This document shows, one piece after another, positions 55,504 to 63,985 of a stretch of 64,000 nt of DNA. This DNA comes from Sphingomonas_Q fennica_A (GTDB lineage: Bacteria > Pseudomonadota > Alphaproteobacteria > Sphingomonadales > Sphingomonadaceae). Every line of letters starts with the position of its first letter. Within the stretch, counting starts at the first letter, position 1. The DNA lies in contig JAQIJD010000010.1 in the NCBI GenBank assembly GCA_036946415.1, forward strand, positions 30,624-94,623. The letters are read 5' to 3'. Below the pieces are notes generated by a model, which searched no databases, was not told the origin of the DNA, and saw nothing but the letters and a program-made list of their open reading frames with translations. The position numbers and the translations under genes are program-made.

Positions 55504-56334
55504 ATGATCCGATCCGGGCTGCTGGGCCGTTCCATTCTCGCCTCCCGCTCGCCGTGGCTGCACGAGCAGGAGGCGGCGGCCCAGGGCCTCGCGCTCACCT
55601 ACGAACTGTTCGATTTCACCGATCGCGGCTGGGACGATGCCCGTCTCGCCGCGACGGTGGCGGAACTGGTGGCGGCGGGTTTCTCCGGCTGCAACGTCAC
55701 CTATCCGTTCAAGCAGGCGGTGATGCCGTTGCTCGACGAATTGGCCGGATCGGCGCAGGCGGTGGGGGCGGTGAACACGATCGTCATCCGCGACGGGCGC
55801 ACGATCGGCCACAACACCGACATGGGCGGCTTCCGCCAGGGGCTGATCGACGGGTTGCCCGGTGCGGAACTCGGCCATGTTCTGCAATTGGGCGCGGGTG
55901 GCGCAGGGGCCGCCGTCGCCAGCGCGCTGCTGTCGCTCGGGTGCCGGCGGCTCGACCTGTGCGACCTCGATGCCGCCCGCGCCGAAGACCTCGCCCGGCA
56001 ATTGCGCCGGACGTACGGCGCGGCCGAGGTGCATGTCCGCGCGGCGGGCGATCACGATACGGCGGGCGTCACCGGCATCGTCAACAGCACGCCCATCGGC
56101 ATGGTGGCGGCGCCCGGCCTGCCGATCGATCCCGCCCGCCTGCACGAAGGCCTGTGGGTCGCCGACATCGTCTACTTCCCGCTCGAGACCGAATTGCTCG
56201 CCGCCGCCGCACGCCTCGGCTGCCGGACGCTGAACGGCAGCGGCATGGTGATCGGTCAGGCGGCGGAGGCGTTCACGCTCATCACTGGGCACGCCGCCGA
56301 CCGGGATCGGATGCGGCGGCGGTTCCTAGGCTGA
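55504..56334 (+). CDS. qsuD: Quinate/shikimate dehydrogenase, NAD-type
   Basis: A 276-residue member of the AroE family. Substrate-site residues are visible in ILASRSPWLHE, NVTYPFKQAVMPLLDEL (lysine) and GHNTDMGGF (aspartate). The dinucleotide motif is GAGGAGAAVASAL. The second strand ends LCDLDAARA, with aspartate where NADP-using biosynthetic AroE has an NRT-type basic motif; this points to NAD, as in catabolic QsuD of Corynebacterium. GVVN/GIVNSTPIGM and IVYFPLETELL also match that branch. It oxidises quinate to 3-dehydroquinate or shikimate to 3-dehydroshikimate, feeding QuiC. A 3-dehydroquinate dehydratase is not in the window. Confidence 0.88.
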   Translation: MIRSGLLGRSILASRSPWLHEQEAAAQGLALTYELFDFTDRGWDDARLAATVAELVAAGFSGCNVTYPFKQAVMPLLDELAGSAQAVGAVNTIVIRDGRTIGHNTDMGGFRQGLIDGLPGAELGHVLQLGAGGAGAAVASALLSLGCRRLDLCDLDAARAEDLARQLRRTYGAAEVHVRAAGDHDTAGVTGIVNSTPIGMVAAPGLPIDPARLHEGLWVADIVYFPLETELLAAAARLGCRTLNGSGMVIGQAAEAFTLITGHAADRDRMRRRFLG

Positions 56335-56337
56335 GGC

Positions 56338-57243
56338 TTACCCGCCCTCGCCGCGGGCGATGCGCTTGTCTTCGCGGTTGTGCTCGAAATCGGAACGGTC
56401 GTGGCGTTCCAGGAGCTGCGTGTCGGGGGTGCCGAAGGTGCGGTTGACCATCGCCCCGCGTTGCACCGCCGGGCGCGCGCCGATCGCATCGACCCAGCGG
56501 CGCAGGTTCGGATATTCGTCGACCGACAGGAAGCGCTGGGCATTGTAGGCATCGCGCATGATCGCGCCATACCAGGGCCAGATCGCCATATCGGCGATGG
56601 TGTAGGTGCCGCCCGCCATGAATTCATGGGCCGCGAGATGCGTCTCGAGGACGTGGAGCTGGCGCTTGGTCTCCATGGCGTAGCGATCGATCGGATATTG
56701 CATCTTGAACGGCGCGTAGGCGTAGAAATGGCCGAAGCCGCCGCCGACGAACGGCGCCGACCCCATCTGCCACATCAGCCAGTTGAACGTCTCCGCCCGG
56801 GCGGGCTGGTCCTGCGGCAGGAAGCGGCCGAACTTCTCGGCCAGATAGACCAGCATCGAGCCGCTCTCGAACAGCTTGACCTGCGGCTCCGTCGAGCGGT
56901 CGACCATCGCCGGAATCTTGGAATTGGGGTTGATGTCGACGAAGCCGCTCGAGAATTGATCGCCGTTGCCGATGCGGATCAGCCAGGCGTCATATTCCGC
57001 CTCGGCGACGCCCGCCTCCAGCAGCTCCTCCAGCATGATGGTCACCTTCACGCCATTGGGCGTGCCCATCGAATAGAGCTGGATCGGATGGTCGCCGACG
57101 GGCAGCACCCGATCGTGCGTGGCGCCCGAGATCGGCCGGTTGATCGAAGCGAACTGGCCGCCGTTCTCGCGATCCCACGTCCACACCTCGGGCGGGACAT
57201 AGCCGCTGGGTTGGTTGCCGGCCGCATCGCCTGTGTCGCCCAT
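56338..57243 (-). CDS. yghU: Glutathione S-transferase, YghU-like
   Basis: A 301-residue protein. The long N-terminal extension (PPEVWTWDRENGGQFASINR) and thioredoxin-like domain (IQLYSMGTPNGVKVTIMLEE, then DINPNSKIPAMVDRS and LFESGSMLVYLAEKFG) are typical of YghU/Ure2-type transferases. These have disulfide-bond reductase activity with glutathione. The C-terminal helical domain has YTIADMAIWPWYGAIM. CAT 57241-57243 is the chosen start, with GAGGAG upstream. It converges on qsuD with a three-base gap. Its link to the quinate locus is not clear. Confidence 0.92.
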   Translation of the reverse strand: MGDTGDAAGNQPSGYVPPEVWTWDRENGGQFASINRPISGATHDRVLPVGDHPIQLYSMGTPNGVKVTIMLEELLEAGVAEAEYDAWLIRIGNGDQFSSGFVDINPNSKIPAMVDRSTEPQVKLFESGSMLVYLAEKFGRFLPQDQPARAETFNWLMWQMGSAPFVGGGFGHFYAYAPFKMQYPIDRYAMETKRQLHVLETHLAAHEFMAGGTYTIADMAIWPWYGAIMRDAYNAQRFLSVDEYPNLRRWVDAIGARPAVQRGAMVNRTFGTPDTQLLERHDRSDFEHNREDKRIARGEGG

Positions 57244-57445
57244 CGCAAAGCTCCTCGTCACTGTCGTGGCGGCGGCCCGTCGGCCAGCCGGGTGGTCCGG
57301 GGCTAGCCGGCCGGGCTGCCGACTTCAAGGCCGGCCGGCCGCAGCGCCGGCCGGACCGGCATCTATCTGCGCCGACGGAACAATAGGCCCGTTCGGGGCC
57401 TATGCACCCGGCCTTCGAGATCCGGCCGGCGCATGGGAGACAGAG

Positions 57446-58708
57446 GTGGCGACGATTGCGCACTCCGCCGGCCGAAGCGGCGGCTCGCCCACGGCCGGCG
57501 GCACTCTGGACGCGCTCAACTTCTTCCTCGCCGACGTGCGCGACGGGCTGGGGCCGTATCTGGCGATCTACCTGATCGCGGTGCGCGGGCCGGCCCATGG
57601 CTGGAACGAGGCGACCGTCGGCACGGTGCTGACGATCGCCGGCATCGTCGGACTGATCGCGCAGACGCCGGCGGGCGGGCTGATCGACAAGGCGCTGAAC
57701 AAGCCGCGCGTCGTCATCCTCGCGGCGGCGCTGGTGACGCTCAGCAGCGTCTCGCTGCCGTTCGTCTCCGGCTATGCGATGGTGGCCGCCACCCAGTCGA
57801 TCGCGGCGATCGCGGGCGCAGTGTTCGCGCCCGCGATATCGGCGATCACCCTCGGGCTGGTCGGCCCCCGTGCCTTCGCCCGCCGGATCGGGCGCAACGA
57901 GGCCTTCAACCATGCCGGCAACGCCGTTTCCGCCGCACTGGCGGGGGTGCTGGCGTGGAAATTCGGGCCGGTGGTGGTGTTCTGGCTGATGGCGGGCCTG
58001 ACGCTCGCCAGCATCGCCGCCGCACTCCGCATCGACAACGACCGGATCGACAACGATGTCGCGCGCGGCCTCGATTGCGCACCCGACGAGGAATGCGCCC
58101 AGCCCAGCGCCTGGGCCTGCCTCGTCGAGAACCGCCCGTTGCTGCTGTTCGCGGTGATCGCCTTCACCTTCCACCTCGCCAATGCGGCGATGCTGACCTC
58201 GGTCGGCCAGCTGCTGGCGAAGACGGTCGGCAAGGATCAGGCGACATCGCTGACCGCCGCCTGCATCGTCGCCGCCCAACTCGTGATGGTGCCGGTGGCG
58301 ATCGTCGTCGGCCGCAATGTCGAGCGGTGGGGCACCAAGCCCATCTTCCTCGTCGGCTTCGCCTTCCTGGCGGTGCGCGGTGCGCTCTATACGCTGTCGC
58401 GCGATCCGTGGTGGCTGGTCGGCGTGCAGGCGCTGGACGGGATCGGGGCGGGCATCTTCGGCGCGCTGTTCCCGACGGTGATCGCCGACCTGACTTCCGG
58501 CTCGGGGCGGTTCAACGTCAGCCAGGGGGCGGTGGCGACGGCGCAGGGGCTGGGGGCCGCGCTGTCGGCGACGCTGGCCGGCGGCATCATCGTTTCCGCC
58601 GGCTACACCGCCGGCTTCCTGACGCTGGCCGCCATCGCTGCGGCCGGTTTCGTCCTCTATCTCGTGGCCATGCCCGAGACGAAGCACGGGCGGGCGGCGG
58701 CCACCTGA
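57446..58708 (+). CDS. MFS transporter of unknown substrate
   Basis: A 420-residue inner-membrane protein with about 12 hydrophobic segments, such as VGTVLTIAGIVGLIAQTPAG and VSAALAGVLAWKFGPVVVFW. The N-terminal part LDALNFFLADVRDGLGPYLA is typical of a small MFS group common in proteobacteria. A charged loop with LDCAPDEECAQPSAW sits between the halves. The start is taken as GTG 57446 after GGAGACAGAG. The direction is opposite to the yghU gene, so the gap 57244-57445 should hold both promoters. The substrate is unknown. Confidence 0.82.
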   Translation: MATIAHSAGRSGGSPTAGGTLDALNFFLADVRDGLGPYLAIYLIAVRGPAHGWNEATVGTVLTIAGIVGLIAQTPAGGLIDKALNKPRVVILAAALVTLSSVSLPFVSGYAMVAATQSIAAIAGAVFAPAISAITLGLVGPRAFARRIGRNEAFNHAGNAVSAALAGVLAWKFGPVVVFWLMAGLTLASIAAALRIDNDRIDNDVARGLDCAPDEECAQPSAWACLVENRPLLLFAVIAFTFHLANAAMLTSVGQLLAKTVGKDQATSLTAACIVAAQLVMVPVAIVVGRNVERWGTKPIFLVGFAFLAVRGALYTLSRDPWWLVGVQALDGIGAGIFGALFPTVIADLTSGSGRFNVSQGAVATAQGLGAALSATLAGGIIVSAGYTAGFLTLAAIAAAGFVLYLVAMPETKHGRAAAT

Positions 58709-58762
58709 ACCGCGGCCGGCTTTGCTCGCGAATCGGCGTTGTCCGGTGCCTGCTAGAGTTTG

Positions 58763-58886
58763 ATCCACTTACGTGGATACGGCACCAGCCCGCTCCCCCA
58801 CCCGACCTCCCAATCAGGATACGCTATGGGAGGTCGGGTGGGGGAGCGGGCTGGTGCCGCCCCTGATCCAGCTTTGCTGGATCAGG
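58763..58886. repeat. Cluster of three hairpins, including a perfect 33-bp inverted repeat
   Basis: Three stem-loops lie in tandem in the 295-base gap between the convergent MFS and comM genes. The first is ATCCAC-N4-GTGGAT (58763-58778). The second has perfect 33-base arms (58780-58812 and 58827-58859) with a 14-base loop; the arm begins CGGCACCAGCCCGCTCCCCC. The third has 11-base arms CCTGATCCAGC and GCTGGATCAGG (58862-58886) around TTT. This looks like a mosaic extragenic repeat that may also serve as a bidirectional terminator. The rest of the gap is GC-rich with nothing else I can support. Confidence 0.7.
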
Positions 58887-59003
58887 CTCAAGCGATGCGC
58901 GACGCGCCGGCCCGGCCGGGCGGGGGCACGCCTCCGCGACCGCAAGGCCGCACCGAAACATCCGCCGGCCGGGATACGATCCGGCTGCCGGCGGCCAGTC
59001 GCC

Positions 59004-60512
59004 TCAGCCAACGGGCGGCCGCCGCCGGTAGGACAGCGCCTCGGCGACATGCCCGCGTCCGACCACGTCCGCCCCGCCCAGATCGGCGATGGTGCGGCCG
59101 ACGCGCAGCACGCGGGTATAGCCGCGCGCCGTCAGCCGCATCGTATCGGCGGCCTGCGCCAGCAGGCGGCGGCCGGGCTCGTCGGGGGTGGCGGCGGCGT
59201 CGAGCGCGGGGCCGTCGGCCTCGGCATTGGTGCGGGCAGGCGTGCCGGCATAGCGCGCGCCCTGTACGGCGCGCGCCGCCGCCACCCGCGCGGCGACCGC
59301 GGCGGAGGGTTCGGCCGGCACGGTCGAGACGAGGTCGGCCGCCGTCACCGCCGCCATGTCGACATGCAGGTCGATCCGGTCGAGCAAAGGCCCCGAGATG
59401 CGCGCCTGATAGTCCGCCGCGCAGCGCGGCGCACGCGCGCAGGCGAGCGCGGGATCGTCGAGGTGGCCGCAGCGGCACGGGTTCATCGCCGCCACCAGCT
59501 GCACCCGCGCCGGATAGGTGAGGTGGGCGTTGGCGCGTGCGATCGAGACGCGGCCCGTTTCCAGCGGCTGGCGCAGCGAATCGAGCGTGGCGCGCTGGAA
59601 TTCCGGCAGCTCGTCCAGAAACAGCACGCCCATATGGGCAAGGCTGACCTCGCCCGGCCGCGCCTTGGCGCCCCCGCCGACCAGCGCCGGCATCGACGCC
59701 GAATGATGCGGGCTGCGGAACGGCCGGGTGCGCGACAGCCGCCCGCCGGCAAGCGTGCCCGCCACCGATCCGACCATCGACACTTCCAGCGCCTCCTCCG
59801 CCGTCAGCGGCGGCAGGATGCCGGGCAGGCAGGCGGCGAGCAGCGACTTGCCCGCCCCCGGCGGCCCCGACATCAGCAGATTGTGCCCGCCGGCCGCGGC
59901 GATCTCCAGCGTGCGGCGAGCGCTTTCCTGGCCGCGCACCTGCGCCAGATCGGGTCCGTCGCGCGCCTCCGCCACCGCACCGGGGGCGGGCGGAGCGATC
60001 GGCATCGATCCGCGAAAATGGGCGAGCAGCGCCGGCAGATCGGGCGCGGCGATCAGTTCGATCCGGTCCGCCCACGCCGCCTCGGGGCCTTGCGCGGCAG
60101 GGCAGACCAGCCCCAGCCCTTCGGCCGAGGCGTGGAGCGCGGCCAGCAGCACCCCCGGCACGCTTGCGATCCGCCCGTCGAGCGCCAGTTCGCCGACGAC
60201 GACGAAGCTCGCCAGCGTCTCGGCATCCACCACCCCCATCGCGCCGAGCAGGCCGAGCGCGATCGGCAGGTCGTAATGGCTGCCCTCCTTCGGCAGATCG
60301 GCGGGCGAGAGGTTGACGGTGATGCGCTTGGGCGGCAGCGCGAGGCCGATCGCCGCCAGCGCGCCGCGCACCCGCTCCTTGCTCTCCGCCACCGCCTTGT
60401 CGGCCAGCCCGACGATGACGAAGGCGGGCAGGCCCGGCGTCATCTGCACCTGCACCTCGACGCCACGCGCCTCCAGCCCGAGGAACGCGACCGTGGCGAC
60501 GTGCGAAACCAT
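59004..60512 (-). CDS. comM: YifB/ComM-family Mg-chelatase-like AAA+ ATPase
   Basis: A 502-residue protein. The N-terminal Lon-like domain begins VATVAFLGLEARGVEVQVQM and has ITVNLSPADLPKEGSHYDLP. The AAA+ domain has Walker A MSGPPGAGKSLLAACLPGI, Walker B GVLFLDELPEFQR, and the ComM signature VAAMNPCRCG followed by a zinc-like cysteine set (CRCG, CARAPRCAA). The C-terminal Mg-chelatase-type lid is TARGYTRVLRVGRTIADLGG. ComM is a hexameric helicase that helps branch migration during natural transformation. CAT 60510-60512 gives the usual family length. Confidence 0.93.
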   Translation of the reverse strand: MVSHVATVAFLGLEARGVEVQVQMTPGLPAFVIVGLADKAVAESKERVRGALAAIGLALPPKRITVNLSPADLPKEGSHYDLPIALGLLGAMGVVDAETLASFVVVGELALDGRIASVPGVLLAALHASAEGLGLVCPAAQGPEAAWADRIELIAAPDLPALLAHFRGSMPIAPPAPGAVAEARDGPDLAQVRGQESARRTLEIAAAGGHNLLMSGPPGAGKSLLAACLPGILPPLTAEEALEVSMVGSVAGTLAGGRLSRTRPFRSPHHSASMPALVGGGAKARPGEVSLAHMGVLFLDELPEFQRATLDSLRQPLETGRVSIARANAHLTYPARVQLVAAMNPCRCGHLDDPALACARAPRCAADYQARISGPLLDRIDLHVDMAAVTAADLVSTVPAEPSAAVAARVAAARAVQGARYAGTPARTNAEADGPALDAAATPDEPGRRLLAQAADTMRLTARGYTRVLRVGRTIADLGGADVVGRGHVAEALSYRRRPPVG

Positions 60513-60611
60513 GAACGGATGCCCCCCGGCCTGTCCTGCCTGGCGTATAGGGCCGGGGCGGACGCGACGGAAGCGGGGCGGGGCGAATCGTCTGCCGCGG
60601 GGTTGGGGGCG

Positions 60612-60782
60612 GTGTCTCGACTTCGCTCGACACGAACGGGGCCGATGGAAAGACGTCGCTCCCAACCTCCGTTCGTCCTGAGTAGCGGCGTCAGCCGCGT
60701 ATCGAAGGGCGGCCGCGTGCGGGACCGTGCTTCGAGACGGGTCTTCGTCTTCGCTCAGCCCCTCCTCAGCACGAACGGCGGG
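60612..60782. repeat. REP-like mosaic hairpin element
   Basis: The gap 60513-60896 holds no gene. Within it 60612-60782 contains self-complementary pieces: GTGTCTCGACTTCGCTCGAC, ACGAACGG (60632-60639), its complement CCGTTCGT with CCTGAGTAG, an inner CGGCGTCAGCCG stem and a final CTCAGCACGAACGG. Such blocks are widespread extragenic repeats in sphingomonad genomes as I recall. It probably folds into several stems and has no coding role. Confidence 0.6.
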
Positions 60783-60812
60783 GAGCAGGCGATTCCGCCG
60801 GCCCCGCCCGCA

Positions 60813-60841
60813 TTGACTCACGCGCCTGCCTCCCCTATCCG
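60813..60841 (+). promoter_or_regulatory. Probable rpmH promoter
   Basis: TTGACT (60813-60818) and TATCCG (60836-60841) are spaced by 17 bases, a good sigma-70-type arrangement. It lies 56 bases before the rpmH ATG and just after the mosaic repeat. It should drive rpmH-rnpA-yidD-yidC-engB. Confidence 0.6.
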
Positions 60842-60853
60842 CGCCGGCCTGAC

Positions 60854-60878
60854 GGCCGCCCGTTTCCGGCGGCCTTTT
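60854..60878 (+). promoter_or_regulatory. rpmH leader hairpin with T-tract
   Basis: GGCCGCC (60854-60860), loop CGTTTCC and GGCGGCC (60868-60874) form a perfect seven-base stem, followed at once by TTTT. This is the form of an intrinsic terminator, but it lies inside the leader of the rpmH operon, between the probable promoter and the ATG. It may attenuate transcription or be a leftover terminator for upstream reads. Confidence 0.5.
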
Positions 60879-60896
60879 GCTTTGGGAATCGTCGAG

Positions 60897-61031
60897 ATGA
60901 AGCGCACCTTCCAGCCCAGCAACCTCGTCCGCAAGCGGCGCCACGGCTTCCGCGCCCGCACGGCCACGGTCGGCGGCCGCAAGGTGCTGGCGGCGCGCCG
61001 CGCGCGCGGCCGCAAGACGCTGTCGGCCTGA
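60897..61031 (+). CDS. rpmH: 50S ribosomal protein L34
   Basis: A 44-residue ribosomal protein. MKRTFQPSNLVRKRRHGFRA and RTATVGGRKVLAARRARGRK are diagnostic for L34. It is the first gene of the conserved rpmH-rnpA-yidD-yidC block. The length is exactly normal. A 14-base gap precedes the rnpA start. Confidence 0.98.
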   Translation: MKRTFQPSNLVRKRRHGFRARTATVGGRKVLAARRARGRKTLSA

Positions 61032-61045
61032 GCCGTCCCTATCGC

Positions 61046-61381
61046 ATGATCGCGGCGCGCCGGGATTTCCTGGCCGCCAACGCCGGCACGCGCGCGGCCA
61101 TGCCCGGCTTCGTGCTGCTGGTGCGCGCGCGCGCCGATGGCGATCCGGCGATCCGGCTCGGCCTGACCGTCACGAAGAAGATCGGCAACGCCGTCGTCCG
61201 CAACCGCATGAAGCGCCGCCTGCGCGCGGTGGCGCAGGACGTGCTGGCGGAGCATGGCGAGCCGGGCGCGGACCATGTGCTGATCGGCCGCGCCGGCGGG
61301 ATCGAGCGCGATTATGCAGCGCTTTCGGCCGAATTGGTCAAGGCGCTCGCCCGCGCCCGCCGCGCGCCGGCCGGGGCGTGA
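61046..61381 (+). CDS. rnpA: Ribonuclease P protein component
   Basis: A 111-residue RNase P protein that supports tRNA 5'-end maturation by the catalytic RNA. The family core LGLTVTKKIGNAVVRNRMKR with the RNR signature is present, followed by RLRAVAQDVL. RRDFLAANAGTRAAMPGFVL is the usual N-terminal region. ATG 61046 gives a slightly short N-terminus; no better in-frame ATG lies upstream. The stop overlaps the yidD GTG start. Confidence 0.96.
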   Translation: MIAARRDFLAANAGTRAAMPGFVLLVRARADGDPAIRLGLTVTKKIGNAVVRNRMKRRLRAVAQDVLAEHGEPGADHVLIGRAGGIERDYAALSAELVKALARARRAPAGA

Positions 61382-61587
61382 GCCGGCTGCTGATCCTGCT
61401 CGTGCGCGGCTGGCAATATGGCCCGTCGCTGGTGTTGCCGCCCTCCTGCCGTTTCCATCCCTCCTGCTCGGCCTATGCGATCGAGGCATTCACGCGCTAT
61501 GGGGCGGTGAAGGGCGGCTGGCTGACGGCACGCCGCCTCCTCCGCTGCCACCCCTGGGGCGGGTGCGGCTGCGATCCCGTGCCCTGA
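61378..61587 (+). CDS. yidD: Membrane protein insertion efficiency factor YidD
   Basis: A 69-residue protein. The conserved core PPSCRFHPSCSAYAIEAFTR with its cysteines, then RRLLRCHPWGGCGCDPVP, is diagnostic. It has an amphipathic N-terminus and aids YidC-dependent insertion. The start is a GTG overlapping the rnpA stop. yidC follows after 34 bases. Confidence 0.96.
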   Translation: MSRLLILLVRGWQYGPSLVLPPSCRFHPSCSAYAIEAFTRYGAVKGGWLTARRLLRCHPWGGCGCDPVP

Positions 61588-61621
61588 TCCGCCCCCATCC
61601 GAACAGGAAGACCGACCGACC

Positions 61622-63323
61622 GTGGACAACCAGCGCAACCTGATTACGGCGATCGTGCTGTCGGCCCTCGTCCTGCTCGGCTGGACGTTCCTGTCCGACC
61701 GCTTCCTGCCTGCCGCCAATCCACCCGCCACCAAGGTGGTCGACGGGAGGCAGGTGGCGCTGCCCAAGCCCGAGGCGCTGCCCGACAGCGGCAGCACGAT
61801 CCGCAACCGCCAGGCGGTGCTGGGGGAGAGCCCGCGCGTCGCCATCCGCACGCCCCGGCTTGGCGGTTCGATCAACCTCAAGGGCGCGCGGATCGACGAC
61901 CTGCTGTTGCTGACGCACAGCGAGACGATCGCCAGGGGTTCGCCCCCCGTCCGCCTGCTGTCCCCCGGCGGCACGCAGGATGCCTATTTCGCCGGCTTCG
62001 GCTGGACGGGCGACAATGTCGCGGTGCCCGGCCCCGACACCGTCTGGCAGGCGGACGGGCAGGCGCTGACGCCGGCGACGCCCGTCACGCTCAGCTGGAA
62101 CAACGGCCGCGGCCAGCTCTTCCGCATCCGCCTCGCCGTCGATGCCGGCTATATGTTCACCGCGACGCAGAGCGTCACCAATGCCGGCGGCGGGGGCGGT
62201 GGCGGTGAAGCCCTACGGCCTCGTCAGCCGGGTCGGCCATTCCAAGGATCCCGACAGCTGGACGATGCACACCGGCCCGATCGGCACGTTCGACGGGCGG
62301 GCCAATTACAGCGTCAATTTCAAGGATCTCGACAAGAACCCCGCCGGCGAGCGGTTCACCTCCACCGGCGGCTGGCTGGGCTTCGGCGACAAATATTGGC
62401 TGACGGCGCTCGTCCCCGATCAGCAGGCCGCGGTCGAGGCCGGGTTCCGCGGCGGCGAGGGCCAGCGCTATCAGGCCGATCTCGCGCTGCCGCAGAAGCT
62501 GGTCGCCCCCGGCGCCACCGCCGCCGCCACCACCCGGCTGTTCGCGGGCGCCAAGGAAGTGGCGCTGCTCGACGGCTACAAGAACGACCTTGGCATCGCC
62601 CAGTTCGACAAGGCGATCGACTGGGGCTGGTTCTACTGGTTCGAGAAGCCGATCTTCTACCTGCTCGACTGGCTGTTCCGCATGGTCGGCAATTTCGGCG
62701 TGGCGATCCTGTGCCTGACGCTGATCGTGCGCGGCGCGATGTTCCCGATCGCCAACAAGCAGTTCGCCTCGATGGCGGCGATGCGCGTCGTCCAGCCCAA
62801 GCTGAAGGCGTTGCAGGAACGCTACAAGGACGACAAGCCGCGCCTCCAGCAGGAGATGATGAAGCTCTACAAGGAGGAGAAGGTCAACCCGCTGGCCGGC
62901 TGCCTGCCGATCTTCCTCCAGATCCCGATCTTCTATGCGCTCTACAAGGTGCTGATGCTGTCGATCGAGATGCGGCACCAGCCGTTCATCCTGTGGATCA
63001 AGGATCTGTCCGCGCCCGATCCGCTGACCCCGGTCAACCTGTTCGGCTTCCTGCCGTTCGATCCGCCGGGGATGCTGCATCTGGGCGTGCTGGCGATCCT
63101 GCTCGGCGTCACCATGTGGGTGCAGTTCAAGCTTAACCCGGCACAGATGGACCCGACGCAGCAGCAGATCATGGGGCTGATGCCGTGGGTGATGATGCTG
63201 TTCTTCGCCTCGCTCGCCGCCGGCCTGCAGCTCTATTACGTGATGAGCAACCTGATCGGCATCGCCCAGCAGACCTGGCTCTATTCGCGCCACCCCGGCC
63301 TCAAGACGCCGGCCCCCAAATGA
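61622..63323 (+). pseudogene. yidC: Membrane protein insertase YidC, with one-base frameshift (likely sequence error)
   Basis: About 566 residues if the frame is restored. The GTG-started N-terminus DNQRNLITAIVLSALVLLGW is the usual first membrane segment, and the periplasmic domain follows. The frame breaks in GGGGG at 62192-62196: one G fewer joins QSVTNAGG to AVAVKPYGLVSRVGHSKDPD. The second frame then runs through the conserved insertase core (WFYWFEKPIFYLLDWLFRMV, MKLYKEEKVNPLAGCLPIFL) to a stop overlapping engB. YidC is essential, so a true null allele is unlikely. It inserts inner-membrane proteins with or without Sec. Confidence 0.95.
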
Positions 63324-63985
63324 CGCCCGAGGAGGAATATGCCGCCGCCCGGCTGGAGGGCGGGCGGCTGCTCTTCGCAGGGCAGGTGGCGTTCCTGAAA
63401 TCGGCGCCGGGCCTCGTCCACCTGCCCGATCCCGATCTGCCGGAAGTGGCCTTCGCCGGCCGTTCCAACGTCGGCAAATCCTCGCTGCTCAATGCGCTCG
63501 CCGGGCGCAACGGCCTCGCCCGCACCTCCAACACGCCGGGGCGGACGCAGGAGCTCAATTTCTTCGACGTGGGCGGCAGCGAGAGCGAGCCGCCGGTGTT
63601 CCGGCTGGTCGACATGCCCGGATACGGCTTCGCCAAGGCGCCCAAGGACATGGTGCGCAAGTGGCGCCATCTGGTGAACGACTATCTGCGCGGTCGCGCG
63701 GTGCTGAAGCGCGTGCTGGTGCTGGTCGACAGCCGCCACGGCCTGAAGGATGTCGATCGCGAGATCATGGAGATGCTGGACAAGGCCGCCGTCTCCTACC
63801 GCCTCGTGCTGACGAAATCGGACAAGGTGAAGGCGAGCGAACTGGCGAATGTGACCGCCGCCGTCGCCGCCGAGGCGCGCAAGCATGTGGCGGCGCATCC
63901 GGAAGTGCTGGCGACTTCGTCCGAGAAAGGCGGCGGTATCGCCGACCTACGTGCCGCTGTGCTGGACGCGATCGCGGGTAATTGA
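63320..63985 (+). CDS. engB: Ribosome biogenesis GTP-binding protein YsxC/EngB
   Basis: A 221-residue GTPase needed for large-subunit assembly. G1 is AGRSNVGKSSLLNAL, G2 is in TSNTPGRTQELNFF, G3 is LVDMPGYGFAKAPK, and G4 is LTKSDKVK. The tail SSEKGGGIADLRAAVLDAIA is typical (G5 SSEKG). The ATG overlaps the yidC stop (ATGA), as in other alphaproteobacteria. It is complete; only 15 bases remain to the window end. Confidence 0.97.
   Translation: MTPEEEYAAARLEGGRLLFAGQVAFLKSAPGLVHLPDPDLPEVAFAGRSNVGKSSLLNALAGRNGLARTSNTPGRTQELNFFDVGGSESEPPVFRLVDMPGYGFAKAPKDMVRKWRHLVNDYLRGRAVLKRVLVLVDSRHGLKDVDREIMEMLDKAAVSYRLVLTKSDKVKASELANVTAAVAAEARKHVAAHPEVLATSSEKGGGIADLRAAVLDAIAGN

Noticed and set aside
60569..60896. 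Possible small protein between comM and rpmH
   Set aside because: The sequence is made of inverted repeat blocks and promoter elements; open frames here lack ribosome sites and sensible composition.
58773..60896. Long plus-strand open frame antisense to comM and running into rpmH
   Set aside because: It is in frame with rpmH only by chance; the comM strand has full AAA+ motifs, and rpmH has its own start and normal length.
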